From Bedellia somnulentella (taxonomy: Eukaryota; Arthropoda; Insecta; Lepidoptera; Bedelliidae), in NCBI GenBank assembly GCA_963576735.1, contig OY755178.1:1-64000 (forward strand): DNA of 64,000 nucleotides. Direction: 5' to 3'. Made by a program: the position numbers and the translations under genes. Under the pieces are notes generated by a model, which saw only the letters and a list, made by a program, of their open reading frames with translations, was not told the DNA's origin and made no database searches. Positions within the stretch are counted from its first letter, which is position 1; each line of letters opens with the position of its first letter. Positions 61,601 to 64,000 of the stretch are shown here, piece by piece.

Positions 61601-63640
61601 TATTTATTTCCTTTTATGTTAGTCTCCTGCGGTTATATATCATTGTTTAGTTCCTTTTTATTATTTTTCTGCGATTCCTCGATAATATTTTTATTTCTCT
61701 GGTTTATGTTATTGTTTTTATTTTGTTGTTGTTATGGCAACGACGGAGCTGAGAGTTGTCAAATTTTATTTTATCTTAAAATTTTCTTTAGTGATCAATT
61801 TTCAATGTGTTTGTGTACGAAGGTTAGATAGTTTTAAAATATGTTAAATGATATAATTTTAATTCATTTTTGGTGTGTAAAATGATAGCGCAGGCATTTA
61901 TTTTTATTTTTAATGTAAGGCTAGGACATTTTACTTATTCAAATTTATCTGTTTTCATCTTTTTATGTTAACTGAAACTCTTTTTAAAAAATCCTTCTTT
62001 TAGGTTTTATTGTCTATTGGGATTTTTTATTGATTGTCAAGATGTTTTTTATGGAGGAAGAACGGATTTATCATTCTACAAGAGATCCTTAAAAAGTATA
62101 TCTTACTGAAGATTTTTTCGGATAGCTACTACTACCGTTGTTATATTGAACAACCTTTACTACTTGGTGTCCTTTTGCTTAAAAACACCTAAGAATAATA
62201 TATATAATTTTATACCCTGGCAGAATTTGTTAAACCAGTCAGAGTGGTATTCCGAAGTGACCAATCATTTGGTCTTATTGGCTTGTGGACTAAAAATCAT
62301 CAAAGATTGATATCTGGACCTTTGGTTTCGCTGGCTATACTACTGGTTTTGGAGATTACTAATACCTTTGCTCCAGCCAGAACGTGGAAGTTTGGAATCG
62401 CATCAGTATCGTTATTTAGTTATATTTATTTTATATAATTCCTTCTTGTAATATTTTTGTATTGTGTACATCTAATTTTTAATAGACTGGTGTAACTTCT
62501 TTCTTGTTTTATTAGTCTCCTTGCTCTCCGCGTTTCGTGTCTTAGGTCTTATTTCTATAAGGGGATTAAGACTTAAGACACGTAACGTTACAATATTTAA
62601 TATTATATTATATAATACATATACAAATAACATCCAAGGTTAACGCCCGATTTCTGAATTGAGTATTCCAGCTGAGAACAACTTAAGTATCGTTCCGTCG
62701 CATTGAAATCTTAACAACTGAATGAGACAAAACGATACTTAAGTCGTTCTCAGCTTGAATACTCAATTCAGAAATCGGGCGTATGAAACAATAATGTATG
62801 CTCTTCACATAAATATTGCTCTCAGTGGGGATTGAACCCGCAATCTTCGGACCGAGAAGCTAGTCACCATTCTACGCGGCCACGGACGCCGTCAAAATAT
62901 TTCTATATTGTTGAAAACAATTATACACTACCGACATCTTTTATTATTATTATTTTTATTTTATTATTTATTTCGACCCAGGCAGTGTTTTTACATTATT
63001 TCTTCTGGCTTTGAACTAAAATTTCCTGGCATATCTCATCATCATATATTTAGAGGTAGATACCTCTAAATCTTAAGTGTCAAAGAGTGCTACCTAATCT
63101 ATCATTACATATCGAAGAAGCTTTACAAACACGTAATGACAAGTGAATCATCCCCCTGACTACAAATCTTTTGCGACCGTCAGATGTGTCTTCGAATCGA
63201 AACCCATTTAAATAACAAATTTGCGACACAATAGACGGCCGCAAATTCTTTAATCAGGGATAATGAAACTCATATGCGAGTATATTGATATGTATCTTTA
63301 AACTATATATGCTATGTAGTGCATGTATGCTGTGTAGTGTCGGCTTAGAATAGCACTCACCCACTTTTCCGGTGGGTGTACGTAAGAGGCGACTAACTGT
63401 ATTGGAGCTTTTAAGGGATTTTTGGGCGATGCGAACCTTTTACTTTACCATCTTTTCCCCACTAAATTTTCCAAAAGTGGCTGATGAATTATTAATTCCT
63501 TAGCTCTGGCTACCCCTTCCAGGGATTTATAGCCGTGATATATGTATGTATGTTCAAACTATTATAATATATCAAGGGTATCTTACTGCGAGGAGTATGG
63601 CGGCGCTGGGACGCGATCGCTCGCTACCACTGTGTCAGAA
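19405..63640 (-). CDS. Tsc2: Tuberin (TSC2 / gigas), C-terminal ten exons with Rap/Ran-GAP domain
   Basis: Exons in transcript order are 63587-63640, 61278-61359, 59562-59758, 47894-48075, 46869-46953, 43886-44004, 39436-39628, 24170-24446, 22480-22665 and 19405-19608. All have AG/GT borders and all phases agree, giving about 525 residues; the N-terminal part lies beyond the window. Tuberin with hamartin forms the TSC complex, the GTPase-activating protein for Rheb that restrains mTORC1 on lysosomes. Landmarks matching animal TSC2 are RSNSSPEMS, RSNTISVMSPTKRR, FVLLQLYHN, ETYKVGVLYVAPGQ, the catalytic Asn-thumb helix RKYIGNDHVSIVYNDSG, ALLARQMALHA, WLERLRIIKRLRARL and the C-terminal DDFTEYT. 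Introns carry several LTR elements and three exon-derived arrays. Confidence 0.93.
19699..22479 (-). repeat. Exon-derived tandem array, about 107-bp unit, 26 copies beyond the exon
   Basis: Counting the conserved GTGCTCACCGCGGCATGCAG gives 27 occurrences from 19699 to 22480, the last being the real exon 22480-22665. Each unit (read on -) holds the last 60 or so bases of that exon, encoding VSDHCTALLARQMALHAA, the donor GTGAGC and a CA/TA-rich intron piece. Most units are 107 bp; some differ by loss or gain of a TAGTATAGTGTGTG block, and two carry CACGGCGG for CGGCGG. Sequence between copies is almost invariant. The long ORFs across it are by-products: the unit is not a multiple of three and is nearly stop-free in all frames. 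Confidence 0.95.
22480..22665 (-). CDS. Tsc2: Tsc2 penultimate exon
   Basis: 62 codons, phase 0 at both ends, GQLNLCIVVVEP to ALLARQMALHAA. It corresponds to the end of the Rap/Ran-GAP domain (human GQFNFVHVIVTP to FVARQMALHA). The donor GTGAGC at 22474-22479 is the first of 27 copies met by the transcript. Confidence 0.93.
22666..23379. other. Tsc2 intron, no definable feature
   Basis: AT-rich sequence without coding exon. The segment about 23095-23280 has an unclassified repeat look, but no second copy was found in the window. Confidence 0.4.
23380..23612 (+). mobile_element. RTE-like LINE 3' fragment
   Basis: Contains AGTAGAGGACGACCCCGG (SRGRPRR, the end of the reverse transcriptase frame seen at 822-1217), then the 3' tail GTACAAAGTGGCGAATAGTC and a (TATG)n end. 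The same tail occurs inverted at 63780-63860. Confidence 0.6.
23747..23921 (-). pseudogene. Partial duplicate of Tsc2 exon 24170-24446
   Basis: About 175 bp matching the 3' part of the exon 423 bp upstream, including the Asn-thumb region and the GTGAGA donor. It has a few substitutions (Asp-Phe-Gly-Gln for Asp-Ser-Gly-His after VYN). No good acceptor precedes it, and its sequence diverges upstream of GTCAT at about 23906. It is probably a dead copy. Confidence 0.8.
24170..24446 (-). CDS. Tsc2: Tsc2 exon, core of the GAP domain
   Basis: Starts with the base that completes an Arg codon, then YSAFVRGLGALVPLRG, GEDGTHTVVWRDDVMQVHFH, and KRKYIGNDHVSIVYNDSG ending NITTIK. The conserved Asn of IGND is the family's catalytic Asn thumb. 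Confidence 0.94.
24447..25041. other. Tsc2 intron with M1 MITE remnant and poly(A) run
   Basis: A fragment CAACTTGCGACACAATCGAT near 24583 is related to MITE M1. A run of more than 20 A ends at 25040, directly against the truncated LTR at 25042. Confidence 0.5.
25042..25173 (+). repeat. 5' LTR of the gypsy element, 5'-truncated
   Basis: Begins TGCTTAGTCAGTAAGTTATA and ends ACCACGCACTTCA. It is nearly identical to the end of the 3' LTR; I noticed two substitutions (CATGTC/CATATC and CACGCA/CACACA). Confidence 0.85.
25560..31835 (+). pseudogene. BEL/Pao gag-pol-env polyprotein, defective
   Basis: A 2091-residue frame. Domains in order: gag; Cys/His cluster (about 468-540, CALCNSFEHRIYFC); aspartic protease (LLDQGSQISII, about 593); reverse transcriptase; RNase H (HGFCDAS, about 1168); integrase (HGGARL to CVICKK zinc region, then GVDFTGH, YSDNGTNFVG and GLFEAAVK); then, without a stop, a signal-like hydrophobic segment (about 1866-1882) and an env-like protein with a furin-type RQRR at 1984-1987 followed by a Gly-rich fusion-peptide-like region. 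The polymerase motif reads YMDY at 995-998 instead of YMDD, so a catalytic Asp is lost. The frame leaves env by a shift near 31780-31835. Confidence 0.85.
31780..32733 (+). pseudogene. env-like C-terminal part, frameshifted and truncated
   Basis: Continues the env-like protein in another frame. It resembles the corresponding part of the BEL copy at 48713-50515 (shared NDF, TLLDT, ISPDQLR/ITPDQLR-type, RIIPIP and SEYVAVNL blocks). It stops after EIEEKIKTL, about 125 residues before the end of the other copy and before its C-terminal hydrophobic segment. Together with the frameshift this makes the env of this copy non-functional. Confidence 0.8.
33211..33588 (+). other. gypsy leader with a GC-rich block
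   Basis: Lies between the right BEL repeat and gypsy gag. At 33395-33515 is a GC-rich stretch (CCGCCGCCGCGCCGCCGCCC) that stands out from the AT-rich element. The ORF crossing it (33082-33525) starts inside the LTR and is proline/arginine-rich; I do not regard it as a gene. Confidence 0.5.
33589..34809 (+). CDS. gypsy gag
   Basis: A 406-residue structural polyprotein that would form the retroelement particle. The N-terminal and central parts are helical, with a retrotransposon gag-like centre (QSQLHEIKQGRMSIEKFGYD and KRFADGLSDQRLS). The C-terminus is basic and Gly/Arg/Asn-rich (RGRSR, NHGRGKPTRGTTRGRYRG), used in place of a CCHC knuckle, as in many insect gypsy/errantivirus-type gags. The stop overlaps the start of the protease frame by 8 bases. 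The frame is intact. Confidence 0.85.
   Translation: MSLTELEIVYEKLVNIREYLVKVGPIRRQNSQTAQNKFKEAQIAYSRLEPISSEIKIKIENSELIGETVQVIHKYIEDIHSIYSFILSLVFMVEKNKTLEDYQDSSESLKMADNFDLKTAIALLPVMTGQEQITSQLIDSIQLYSSMINEHANKQLIEFVLKTRLSASAKLRLKSKYATVDSFINDMRTHLIQKKSAVAIQSQLHEIKQGRMSIEKFGYDLEQLFVNLTIAQADGDDNKYDILRQINEKIAIKRFADGLSDQRLSTIIAARTFDSLPEAIRTAIDENSLSPTDEQPVMKIRQNFNRGYAYNRGRSRVHFSSNRYSNNSRDNKPQYNNNNGSSYQSFSPNHGRGKPTRGTTRGRYRGSTPRYMQNSAHVLQAQRNSTDTPVCTQFAPNSEFFRAFNE
34802..35200 (+). CDS. gypsy aspartic protease
   Basis: Shifted relative to gag and overlapping its stop (ATGAATGA). The active-site motif is LLVDSGASICVL (DSGA), followed by the family's GILGENFF loop. In related elements protease and reverse transcriptase share one frame; here a stop and frame change lie between NDKA and the pol frame at 35203, either by mutation or by programmed shift. 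The longer open frame starting at 34604 is gag overlap and not protease. Confidence 0.75.
   Translation: MNEHFILNYNMSSVVSLNVNNLGIDKKISLLVDSGASICVLKYEWLSQHFDLMNELYYDKITIKGVSGQLYSEGYIYLDLTYDNITFREKFYVFKNMSCSANGILGENFFRRFNAIIDYKTSSLKLFSNDKA
35203..38565 (+). CDS. gypsy pol: reverse transcriptase, RNase H, integrase
   Basis: About 1120 residues. The reverse transcriptase has SPVLLVPKK, RLVIDYRQLN, FSKLDLSQSYYQ and the active-site YLDDC at about 333-337. RNase H follows with TDAS, ELELLAIVWAV and the end VPGRHNAAADALSRL. Integrase has an H-H-C-C zinc region (SGHAGINRM to CKSC), then DIMGP, SDRGTEFTSS and ENTHKHL, giving D, D and E. A C-terminal YEGPYKVLKD resembles a GPY/F domain. No env follows. 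A 20-codon in-frame duplication sits in the reverse transcriptase at 35974-36093. The initiator at 35203 is GTG, so normal expression depends on the upstream frame. Confidence 0.85.
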   Translation: MSIKIGSSQSEYIHMIPPRCEIIKYIPCSSTYDTVILAQEIKEGVFVAGMISKPCNGSIPIRILNTTEKEVDINLYNIPMQSINNFDVCQFNAENKSVNRVKNLFELLDLNYLNREEKLEIEKICAKYADVFHLPGDKLSVTNLMQHNIILKDNVSPAYVKPYRVPQALKGEIEKQIQEMLKNDIIEETVSEWSSPVLLVPKKADKSNEKKWRLVIDYRQLNNKIQDDKFPLPNITEILDSLSGSIYFSKLDLSQSYYQLSLDPKSRKYTSFSLNKMYQLSLDSNSRKCTAFTAGKQYQMKRCPMGLKTSASVFSRLMTIAMAGLNFEKCFIYLDDCVVIGKSMEHHNKNLMCVLNRLRDVNLKLNPMKCEFLRKEIVYLGHKITPEGIFPDPSKIEVTRHYPRPACADDVKRFVAFANYYRRFIPRFADIVYPLHALCKKGVSFEWSPECETAFQNLKLALTNPPVLDYPDFSENNIFRLQTDASKLGLGGILSNSNGKVIAYASRSLKPAETRYPVIELELLAIVWAVRHFRPYLYGRKFKIFTDHRPLVYLFGLNDPSSRLTKFRLYLEEYDFEVEYVPGRHNAAADALSRLPVTSKDLKEMHEQVVSVLTRAQKKKLDIQGINTDRPTESSTARRPDQPTAVEVLKRPKDIIELRFSDNYNNKCLSQSNNVISDARYCTYVPSQSAIFLNTRSLSTQEVLVRDLEKLCKQLNINDLLIIKNKSVDKYIQSLLRSIDKYKTMSLKFLITKEVTRITDKDEIITILNDFHILPTSGHAGINRMINNIKKYYFWPGITNDVINFVKKCKSCQIQKHTNRHIKEPMTITSTASTAFERISLDIMGPLDIDNYDNKYILTLQCDLSKYVEAYPLPRKDTETVTKAFVTNFVLRYGVPKTIISDRGTEFTSSVMVETCRLLGIEKHISTAYHHETLGAIENTHKHLGAYLRIQCENNKADWSDWVPFWCFSFNTSVHSETKYTPYELVFGKLCNLPSNLSKGIDPLYNHDDYPKELKYRLQKAQADAKQNLLQSKISRKLQYDKKCNSVKYNIGDLILLKNQVGNKLDNVYEGPYKVLKDMPPNVLISKKNKELLYIKIIRNCFMISLKPIYSYNLLDFKNV
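38645..38840 (+). repeat. 3' LTR of the gypsy element
   Basis: 196 bp, TGTAGTGTTGCGACATAGCA to ACACACTTCA, after the purine tract CGGGGGAGA. It contains the AATAAA-like TTCAATAAACGACC at 38755. It abuts a partial Tsc2 exon-derived unit at 38843. Confidence 0.85.
38843..39435 (-). repeat. Exon-derived tandem array, 173-bp unit
   Basis: GGGTACCTGGCGCTGCCGTG recurs at 38911, 39084, 39257 and 39430 (173-bp steps); the last is the real exon. A fifth, partial unit touches the gypsy LTR at 38843-38870. On - each unit holds the 3' end of the exon (SVKSLDL to QHGSAR), donor GTACCC and an intron piece with CTAGCTACCTAGC. The three extra complete units look identical and differ from the exon copy only where they leave it (ACGCTGAGCGGG for ACGCTGCGCAGG). 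Confidence 0.95.
39436..39628 (-). CDS. Tsc2: Tsc2 exon, start of the GAP domain
   Basis: 193 bp. Begins with the two bases completing an Asp codon, then GTQPFQPLSSERPMRV, SVKSLDLVPPVETYKVGVLY and ends in the split Arg codon of QHGSAR. Human tuberin has THKIAVLYVGEGQ and NEHGSYR at this place. Confidence 0.93.
39680..39845. repeat. Palindromic tRNA-like repeat (family A)
   Basis: Left arm AAATAAAGGAAAGAAAAATT with the T-arm complement CGAACCCGCG meets right arm CGCGGGTTCG with TTTTCTTTCCTTTATTT at about 39765-39787. It looks like two family-A units joined head to head with the 5' part of the tRNA-like segment deleted. Confidence 0.7.
40215..40395 (+). repeat. Interspersed repeat D, interrupted by an LTR element
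   Basis: Shares TTTCCGGGATAAAGAGTATC and CATTATCTAGCATTCTGCCA with 46490-46640. Its end continues beyond the LTR element: TTTATAAT at 40388-40395 and TAATATTAATAGGATT at 42608-42623. It is probably the 3' end of a LINE or SINE. Confidence 0.6.
40396..42607 (+). mobile_element. Short non-coding LTR element (TRIM/LARD-like)
   Basis: LTRs 40396-40514 and 42490-42607 start TGTAGTGTAGTGTGAG and end TTGCA. A primer-binding-site-like TGGCGACCCTGCC follows the left LTR at 40515, and the purine tract AAAGGGGGAAGG precedes the right. TAAT flanks both sides (40392-40395 and 42608-42611). The 2-kb interior has no ORF of note. The primer site is shared with the gypsy element at 25174, so that class of element may mobilise it. 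Confidence 0.85.
42660..43030. repeat. Inverted pair of family-A tRNA-like repeats
   Basis: The - strand unit has its tRNA-like part at 42708-42780 and the + strand unit at 42918-42990. They are almost exact complements over about 150 bp per arm, from AAAGATGTTATTAAAGG to GAAATTTCTCTATCCTTTG, with a spacer of about 60 bp. The cloverleaf is complete in both (GACACTG/CAGTGTC acceptor). Confidence 0.85.
43370..43885 (-). repeat. Exon-derived tandem array, 103-bp unit, 5 copies beyond the exon
   Basis: The unit recurs every 103 bp six times (ACCTTGCAACGCGGGCGCCA and the rest), the sixth being the real exon 43886-44004. On - each holds the last 70 or so exon bases (GGVTPAFVLLQLYHN to APALQ), donor GTATGT and a GTATACGTATGTATAC intron piece. 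Copies look identical apart from G for A in the outermost (TTGCAGCGCG at 43372). Confidence 0.95.
43886..44004 (-). CDS. Tsc2: Tsc2 exon
   Basis: 119 bp. A Gly/Ala/Ser-rich start is followed by FVLLQLYHN (human FVFLQLYHS) and APALQ. Entry phase 2 and exit phase 1 agree with both neighbours. Confidence 0.9.
44090..44525 (+). repeat. Direct dimer of tRNA-like repeat (family A), diverged
   Basis: Degenerate first unit (about 44150-44205), the 200-bp spacer seen at 105-342, then a second unit with tRNA-like part 44434-44506 (TAGCTCAATTGGCAGAGCG and GGGTTCGATCTCC). Same order as at 1-480. Confidence 0.7.
45226..46261 (+). mobile_element. 5'-truncated non-LTR retrotransposon inside a SINE
   Basis: Carries the last part of the ORF2 frame and a short 3' UTR, and ends in TTTTATTTTTATTTTTATT. 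TTCTGT occurs at both edges (about 45223 and 46261) and may be the target duplication. Confidence 0.75.
45265..46083 (+). pseudogene. Non-LTR reverse transcriptase, C-terminal part
   Basis: 272 residues after the polymerase core: FLGITLDSKLQWGPHI, AAYAVRKIRHLTD, ARLVYYSYFHSVMSYGILLW, LQKRAIRAIYNLRSRDS and a C-terminal KAYYNVNDYINDE. This is the thumb and C-terminal region common in insect jockey-like LINE proteins. The polymerase domain itself is absent because of 5' truncation, so no activity is expected. Confidence 0.8.
46490..46835. repeat. Repeat D copy followed by palindromic family-A repeat
   Basis: 46490-46640 matches repeat D. 46640-46722 is a - strand family-A unit (CGGGAATCGAACCCGCGACC) and 46745-46815 the + strand tail (TTTCTTTCCTTTATATATTC then CCCCACATGAGGTTTTCATG), an inverted arrangement like that at 39680-39845. 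Confidence 0.65.
46869..46953 (-). CDS. Tsc2: Tsc2 exon
   Basis: 85 bp, ESCEELPPVARSRRSNTISVMSPTKRR, matching the RGYTISDSAPSRRGKR region of human tuberin, a phosphorylation-rich linker. The donor is GTGCGT. Confidence 0.88.
47350..47585. repeat. MITE M1 copy followed by a LINE tail
   Basis: 47350-47490 has the M1 arms (ATCTTAAGCGACTATCGATT and CAACTTGCGACACAATCG). 47515-47585 is a LINE 3' end with TTATGTCCAGCAGTGGATGA and a (TGATGA)n tail. Confidence 0.65.
47894..48075 (-). CDS. Tsc2: Tsc2 exon, low-complexity linker
   Basis: 182 bp. SSLSVKKPSKKSDLRVSCEA is followed by a Thr/Ser/Gly-rich stretch (ATTGTTGTSSTTGNTAITG). Assigned by exact phase agreement with exons 59562-59758 and 46869-46953 and by its TTTGCAG acceptor; the sequence itself is not conserved. 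Confidence 0.75.
48713..50523 (-). pseudogene. env-like protein, main part, cut from its N-terminus by an insertion
   Basis: About 600 residues. A basic furin-type site (RQRRRR) is followed by a Gly/Val-rich fusion-peptide-like segment (GLINGVGYVANSLFG), helical heptad regions, Cys-rich part (CHDQ to CREQ), a hydrophobic stretch (YSLIYIMLTLAAAAAAG) and a Ser-rich tail. This layout resembles fusion proteins of the baculovirus F/insect errantivirus type; that is inference from layout. The first residues lie on the far side of the nested element near 53080-53160, so this copy has no continuous env frame. Confidence 0.8.
50528..53079 (-). mobile_element. Gag-only gypsy derivative nested in BEL
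   Basis: 489-bp LTRs at 50528-51016 and 52591-53079, TGTTACGTACC to GTCGTAACA, with only one difference noticed (TTATTCCCG/TTATTTCCG). ATAC flanks both sides (50524-50527 and 53080-53083). A purine tract (complement of ATTACCCCCTCCTT) abuts the 3' LTR and TGGTGACAGAAGTGG follows the 5' LTR. The interior has a single frame. It is a young non-autonomous element. Confidence 0.92.
51033..52565 (-). CDS. gag fused to integrase C-terminal tail
   Basis: About 510 residues from the ATG of MPVMPKEDGREG. The N-terminal part is coiled coil (QDVVKNIHSEVQ and repeats), then a retrotransposon gag domain (VPPYDGTTSWSAYRHQFQ to AFVDGIRD) and one zinc knuckle CYGCGKKGHLRLSC. Directly after the knuckle the protein passes in frame into what is, in gypsy pol, the integrase C-terminus: KMKTRYDRKAN, EEGMLVWLHNP, KLQNRWEGPYKVV (GPY/F domain). 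Protease, reverse transcriptase, RNase H and integrase core are absent. The frame is open, so the product may still form particles or act as a dominant partner of full elements. Confidence 0.85.
   Translation of the reverse strand: MPVMPKEDGREGMKTRAQKAAEGEQLSEMRSSVTNPRSDIPEETSAVTNAPSTSTAPAAATNTDLTMIVEMFQSMREAQQSIQDVVKNIHSEVQDVKKNIHSEVQGVVKQEVRELREEQQTKFSQVLTAVNEVSGRVVTVEKDVEQMKEQVTTIEKDIDDMKTDFRGMEKRVLQLELRPVKVVSGENVVAVHGPRVKVPPYDGTTSWSAYRHQFQTVAAANGWTDEQCLTALTVALRGQALSVIEALPTPSGGFKDLLDALESRYGERHLEHVFRAQLRDRVQRSGEGLQQWALEIEKLVRKAYPSVDPKTVEMNLVQAFVDGIRDIEVRTAVRLQHHTSLKDALANALEVEACRQDTRQTHRLREIAEANEDVKVIKAPVGRSTGPICYGCGKKGHLRLSCPLRERMQDVHSLVRENGLHASEKMKTRYDRKANTPRFEEGMLVWLHNPTRQKGKSPKLQNRWEGPYKVVTRINDVTYRIQRQPRGASKIVHIDRLAKYHGSNNTRDEY
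53080..58798 (-). CDS. BEL/Pao gag-pol (with env start fused)
   Basis: About 1900 residues from the ATG at 58798 (MEGKAIYETQNQLW), chosen over an upstream in-frame ATG at 58903 because the homologous copy at 25560 starts at the same place. Domains: gag, Cys/His cluster (CVLCKKEHGIFAC to CRECNGNHNTLLH), protease (LIDQGSQSSII), reverse transcriptase with intact YMDD at about 981-984, RNase H (HGFCDAS), integrase (GVDFTGH, YSDNGTNFVG, GLWESSVRACK). A signal-like hydrophobic segment (FYTIITSLLFFLSLMSV) and the env start follow in the same frame until the nested element at 53079. Apart from the nested insertion the frame is intact. Confidence 0.88.
59562..59758 (-). CDS. Tsc2: Tsc2 exon
   Basis: 197 bp, phase 0 entry. 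GKCRHPVRRSNSSPEMSSSW (human SKSSSSPELQT), then an Arg/Glu/Thr-rich stretch with repeated ERTE/DRTE motifs, ending LLPSVEPT. The acceptor is TGTTACAG and the donor GTGAGG. Confidence 0.85.
59970..60215 (+). repeat. Interspersed repeat R
   Basis: TGTAGTGTCGGCTTAGAATA to a (TATG)n end, as at 11005-11265. Confidence 0.65.
60285..60530 (+). repeat. Interspersed repeat R
   Basis: Opens GCCGTGTAGTGCCGGCTTAG and ends (TATG)n. It is closer to the inverted copy at 60745-60990 than to the others (both share the GCCGG variant). Confidence 0.65.
60745..60990 (-). repeat. Interspersed repeat R, inverted
   Basis: Complement of the 60285-60530 unit, ending AAGCCGGCACTACACGGC. The pair could form a long hairpin in the Tsc2 primary transcript. 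60991-61277 holds nothing definable. Confidence 0.65.
61278..61359 (-). CDS. Tsc2: Tsc2 exon
   Basis: 82 bp. Ser-rich SSRESSSSGAHSHTSPINIP, then GSPLRTE. Entry phase 2 and exit phase 0 agree with both neighbours; it corresponds to the SRSSSVSSQE region of human tuberin. Confidence 0.78.
61465..62890 (-). mobile_element. SINE family C, split by two insertions
   Basis: Pieces at 61465-61565 (ATTATGGGATACTAACTCAA), 62590-62645 and 62783-62890 (TCACATAAATATTGCTCT and GGGATTGAACCCGCA) are in the order of the intact copy at 9150-9400. MITE M2 (62646-62782) and an unclassified stretch of about 1 kb (61566-62590) separate them. The 1-kb stretch has no coding frame; it ends near a hairpin (GTGTCTTAGGTCTTA with TAAGACTTAAGACAC, 62537-62582). 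Confidence 0.55.
62646..62782. mobile_element. Palindromic MITE (family M2)
   Basis: CGCCCGATTTCTGAATTGAG and its exact complement at the other end; 137 bp, closely similar to 11912-12050. Confidence 0.8.
63160..63270. mobile_element. MITE M1, diverged copy
   Basis: GACTACAAATCTTTTGCGAC pairs imperfectly with GGCCGCAAATTCTTTAATC; the centre keeps TTTGCGACACAATAGACGG. Confidence 0.5.
63320..63555 (+). repeat. Interspersed repeat R
   Basis: TGTGTAGTGTCGGCTTAGAA to a (TATG)n end; lacks the GGTTGGAGACCCATCACC part of other copies (deletion near 63434). Confidence 0.6.
63587..63640 (-). CDS. Tsc2: Tsc2 exon, first in window
   Basis: 54 bp, SDTVVASDRVPAPPYSS plus the first two bases of a Gln codon completed by the next exon. 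Acceptor TTGTTTCAG, donor GTAAGA. Short and not strongly conserved; accepted on phase and splice sites. Confidence 0.65.
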
Positions 63641-63779
63641 CTGAAACAAGGCAAGCAACATACTATTTAATTATCATTACTATTACATCATCAGTCAATA
63701 GATTTCCAAAAGACCTCCATAACAAGCGGTAATGCCTTCAACCATCGTCGGCTAGACGTGACTTTCACCATACATACAT

Positions 63780-64000
63780 ACATACATATTCTCACGCCGT
63801 TAGTTCCCATTGGGGTAGGCAGAGACTATCGATCGCCACTTTGTACGATCCTGGCAAACCTCACTGGCTTCGTTTACATCCATCAATCTTTTCATACATG
63901 CTCTTTTATTTTTCATACTGCGGACACCTGCCTTTTTGAGCACATTTCCTATTTGATCCAAATGTGTCCTCTACTAACATTACCTTCCACATTGGCTCGA
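63780..64000 (-). mobile_element. RTE-like LINE 3' end, runs off the window
   Basis: (CATA)n start, then AGTTCCCATTGGGGTAGGCA and CGCCACTTTGTACGATC, then coding sequence complementary to the fragment at 530-895. Confidence 0.65.

Noticed and set aside
61520..61831. 103-residue hydrophobic ORF
   Set aside because: Begins in SINE sequence and is a Phe/Leu-rich frame of T-rich DNA.

Overview
This is a window of an insect nuclear genome, almost certainly a moth or butterfly. Host genes are split by introns with GT-AG borders, and the interspersed repeats are of types common in Lepidoptera: tRNA-derived SINEs, RTE-like LINE tails ending in short tandem repeats, palindromic MITEs, and BEL/Pao and Ty3/gypsy LTR elements. 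I cannot name the species.

Four host genes can be supported. (1) The last six exons of a lysosomal sulfamidase (Sgsh) lie on the + strand at 1692-4605; its start is outside the window. (2) A small single-pass membrane protein of about 137 residues, not recognised, is encoded on the - strand by exons at 16250-16303, 16018-16170 and 7625-7831. (3) The mitochondrial ribosomal protein mRpS33 lies on the + strand at 17030-17386, head to head with gene 2. (4) The last ten exons of tuberin (Tsc2, called gigas in Drosophila) lie on the - strand from 63640 down to 19405. They encode about 525 residues including the whole Rap/Ran-GAP domain, and every exon junction keeps phase.

The most unusual feature is inside Tsc2. 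Three exons (43886-44004, 39436-39628, 22480-22665) are each followed, on the intron side, by a tandem array. Each array unit is the 3' part of that exon, its 5' splice site and a little intron. There are 6, 4-5 and 27 copies, with periods of 103, 173 and about 107 bp. A fourth exon (24170-24446) has one extra partial copy of the same kind. Four of the last five exons have therefore duplicated their donor junctions independently.

The rest is mostly transposable elements, often nested. The 8.2-kb intron of gene 2 holds a dead mariner (8075-13528), split by a 4.5-kb terminal-inverted-repeat element (8632-13135, 8-bp target duplication), which holds a long-inverted-repeat element (10202-12733), which holds further repeats. 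Within Tsc2, one intron carries a gypsy element (25042-38840) interrupted by a BEL/Pao element with an env-like gene (25406-33210). Another carries a short non-coding LTR element (40396-42607). A third carries an almost complete BEL/Pao element (48364-59211), itself broken by a gag-only gypsy derivative (50528-53079). A family of tRNA-like repeats occurs as direct and inverted dimers across the window.
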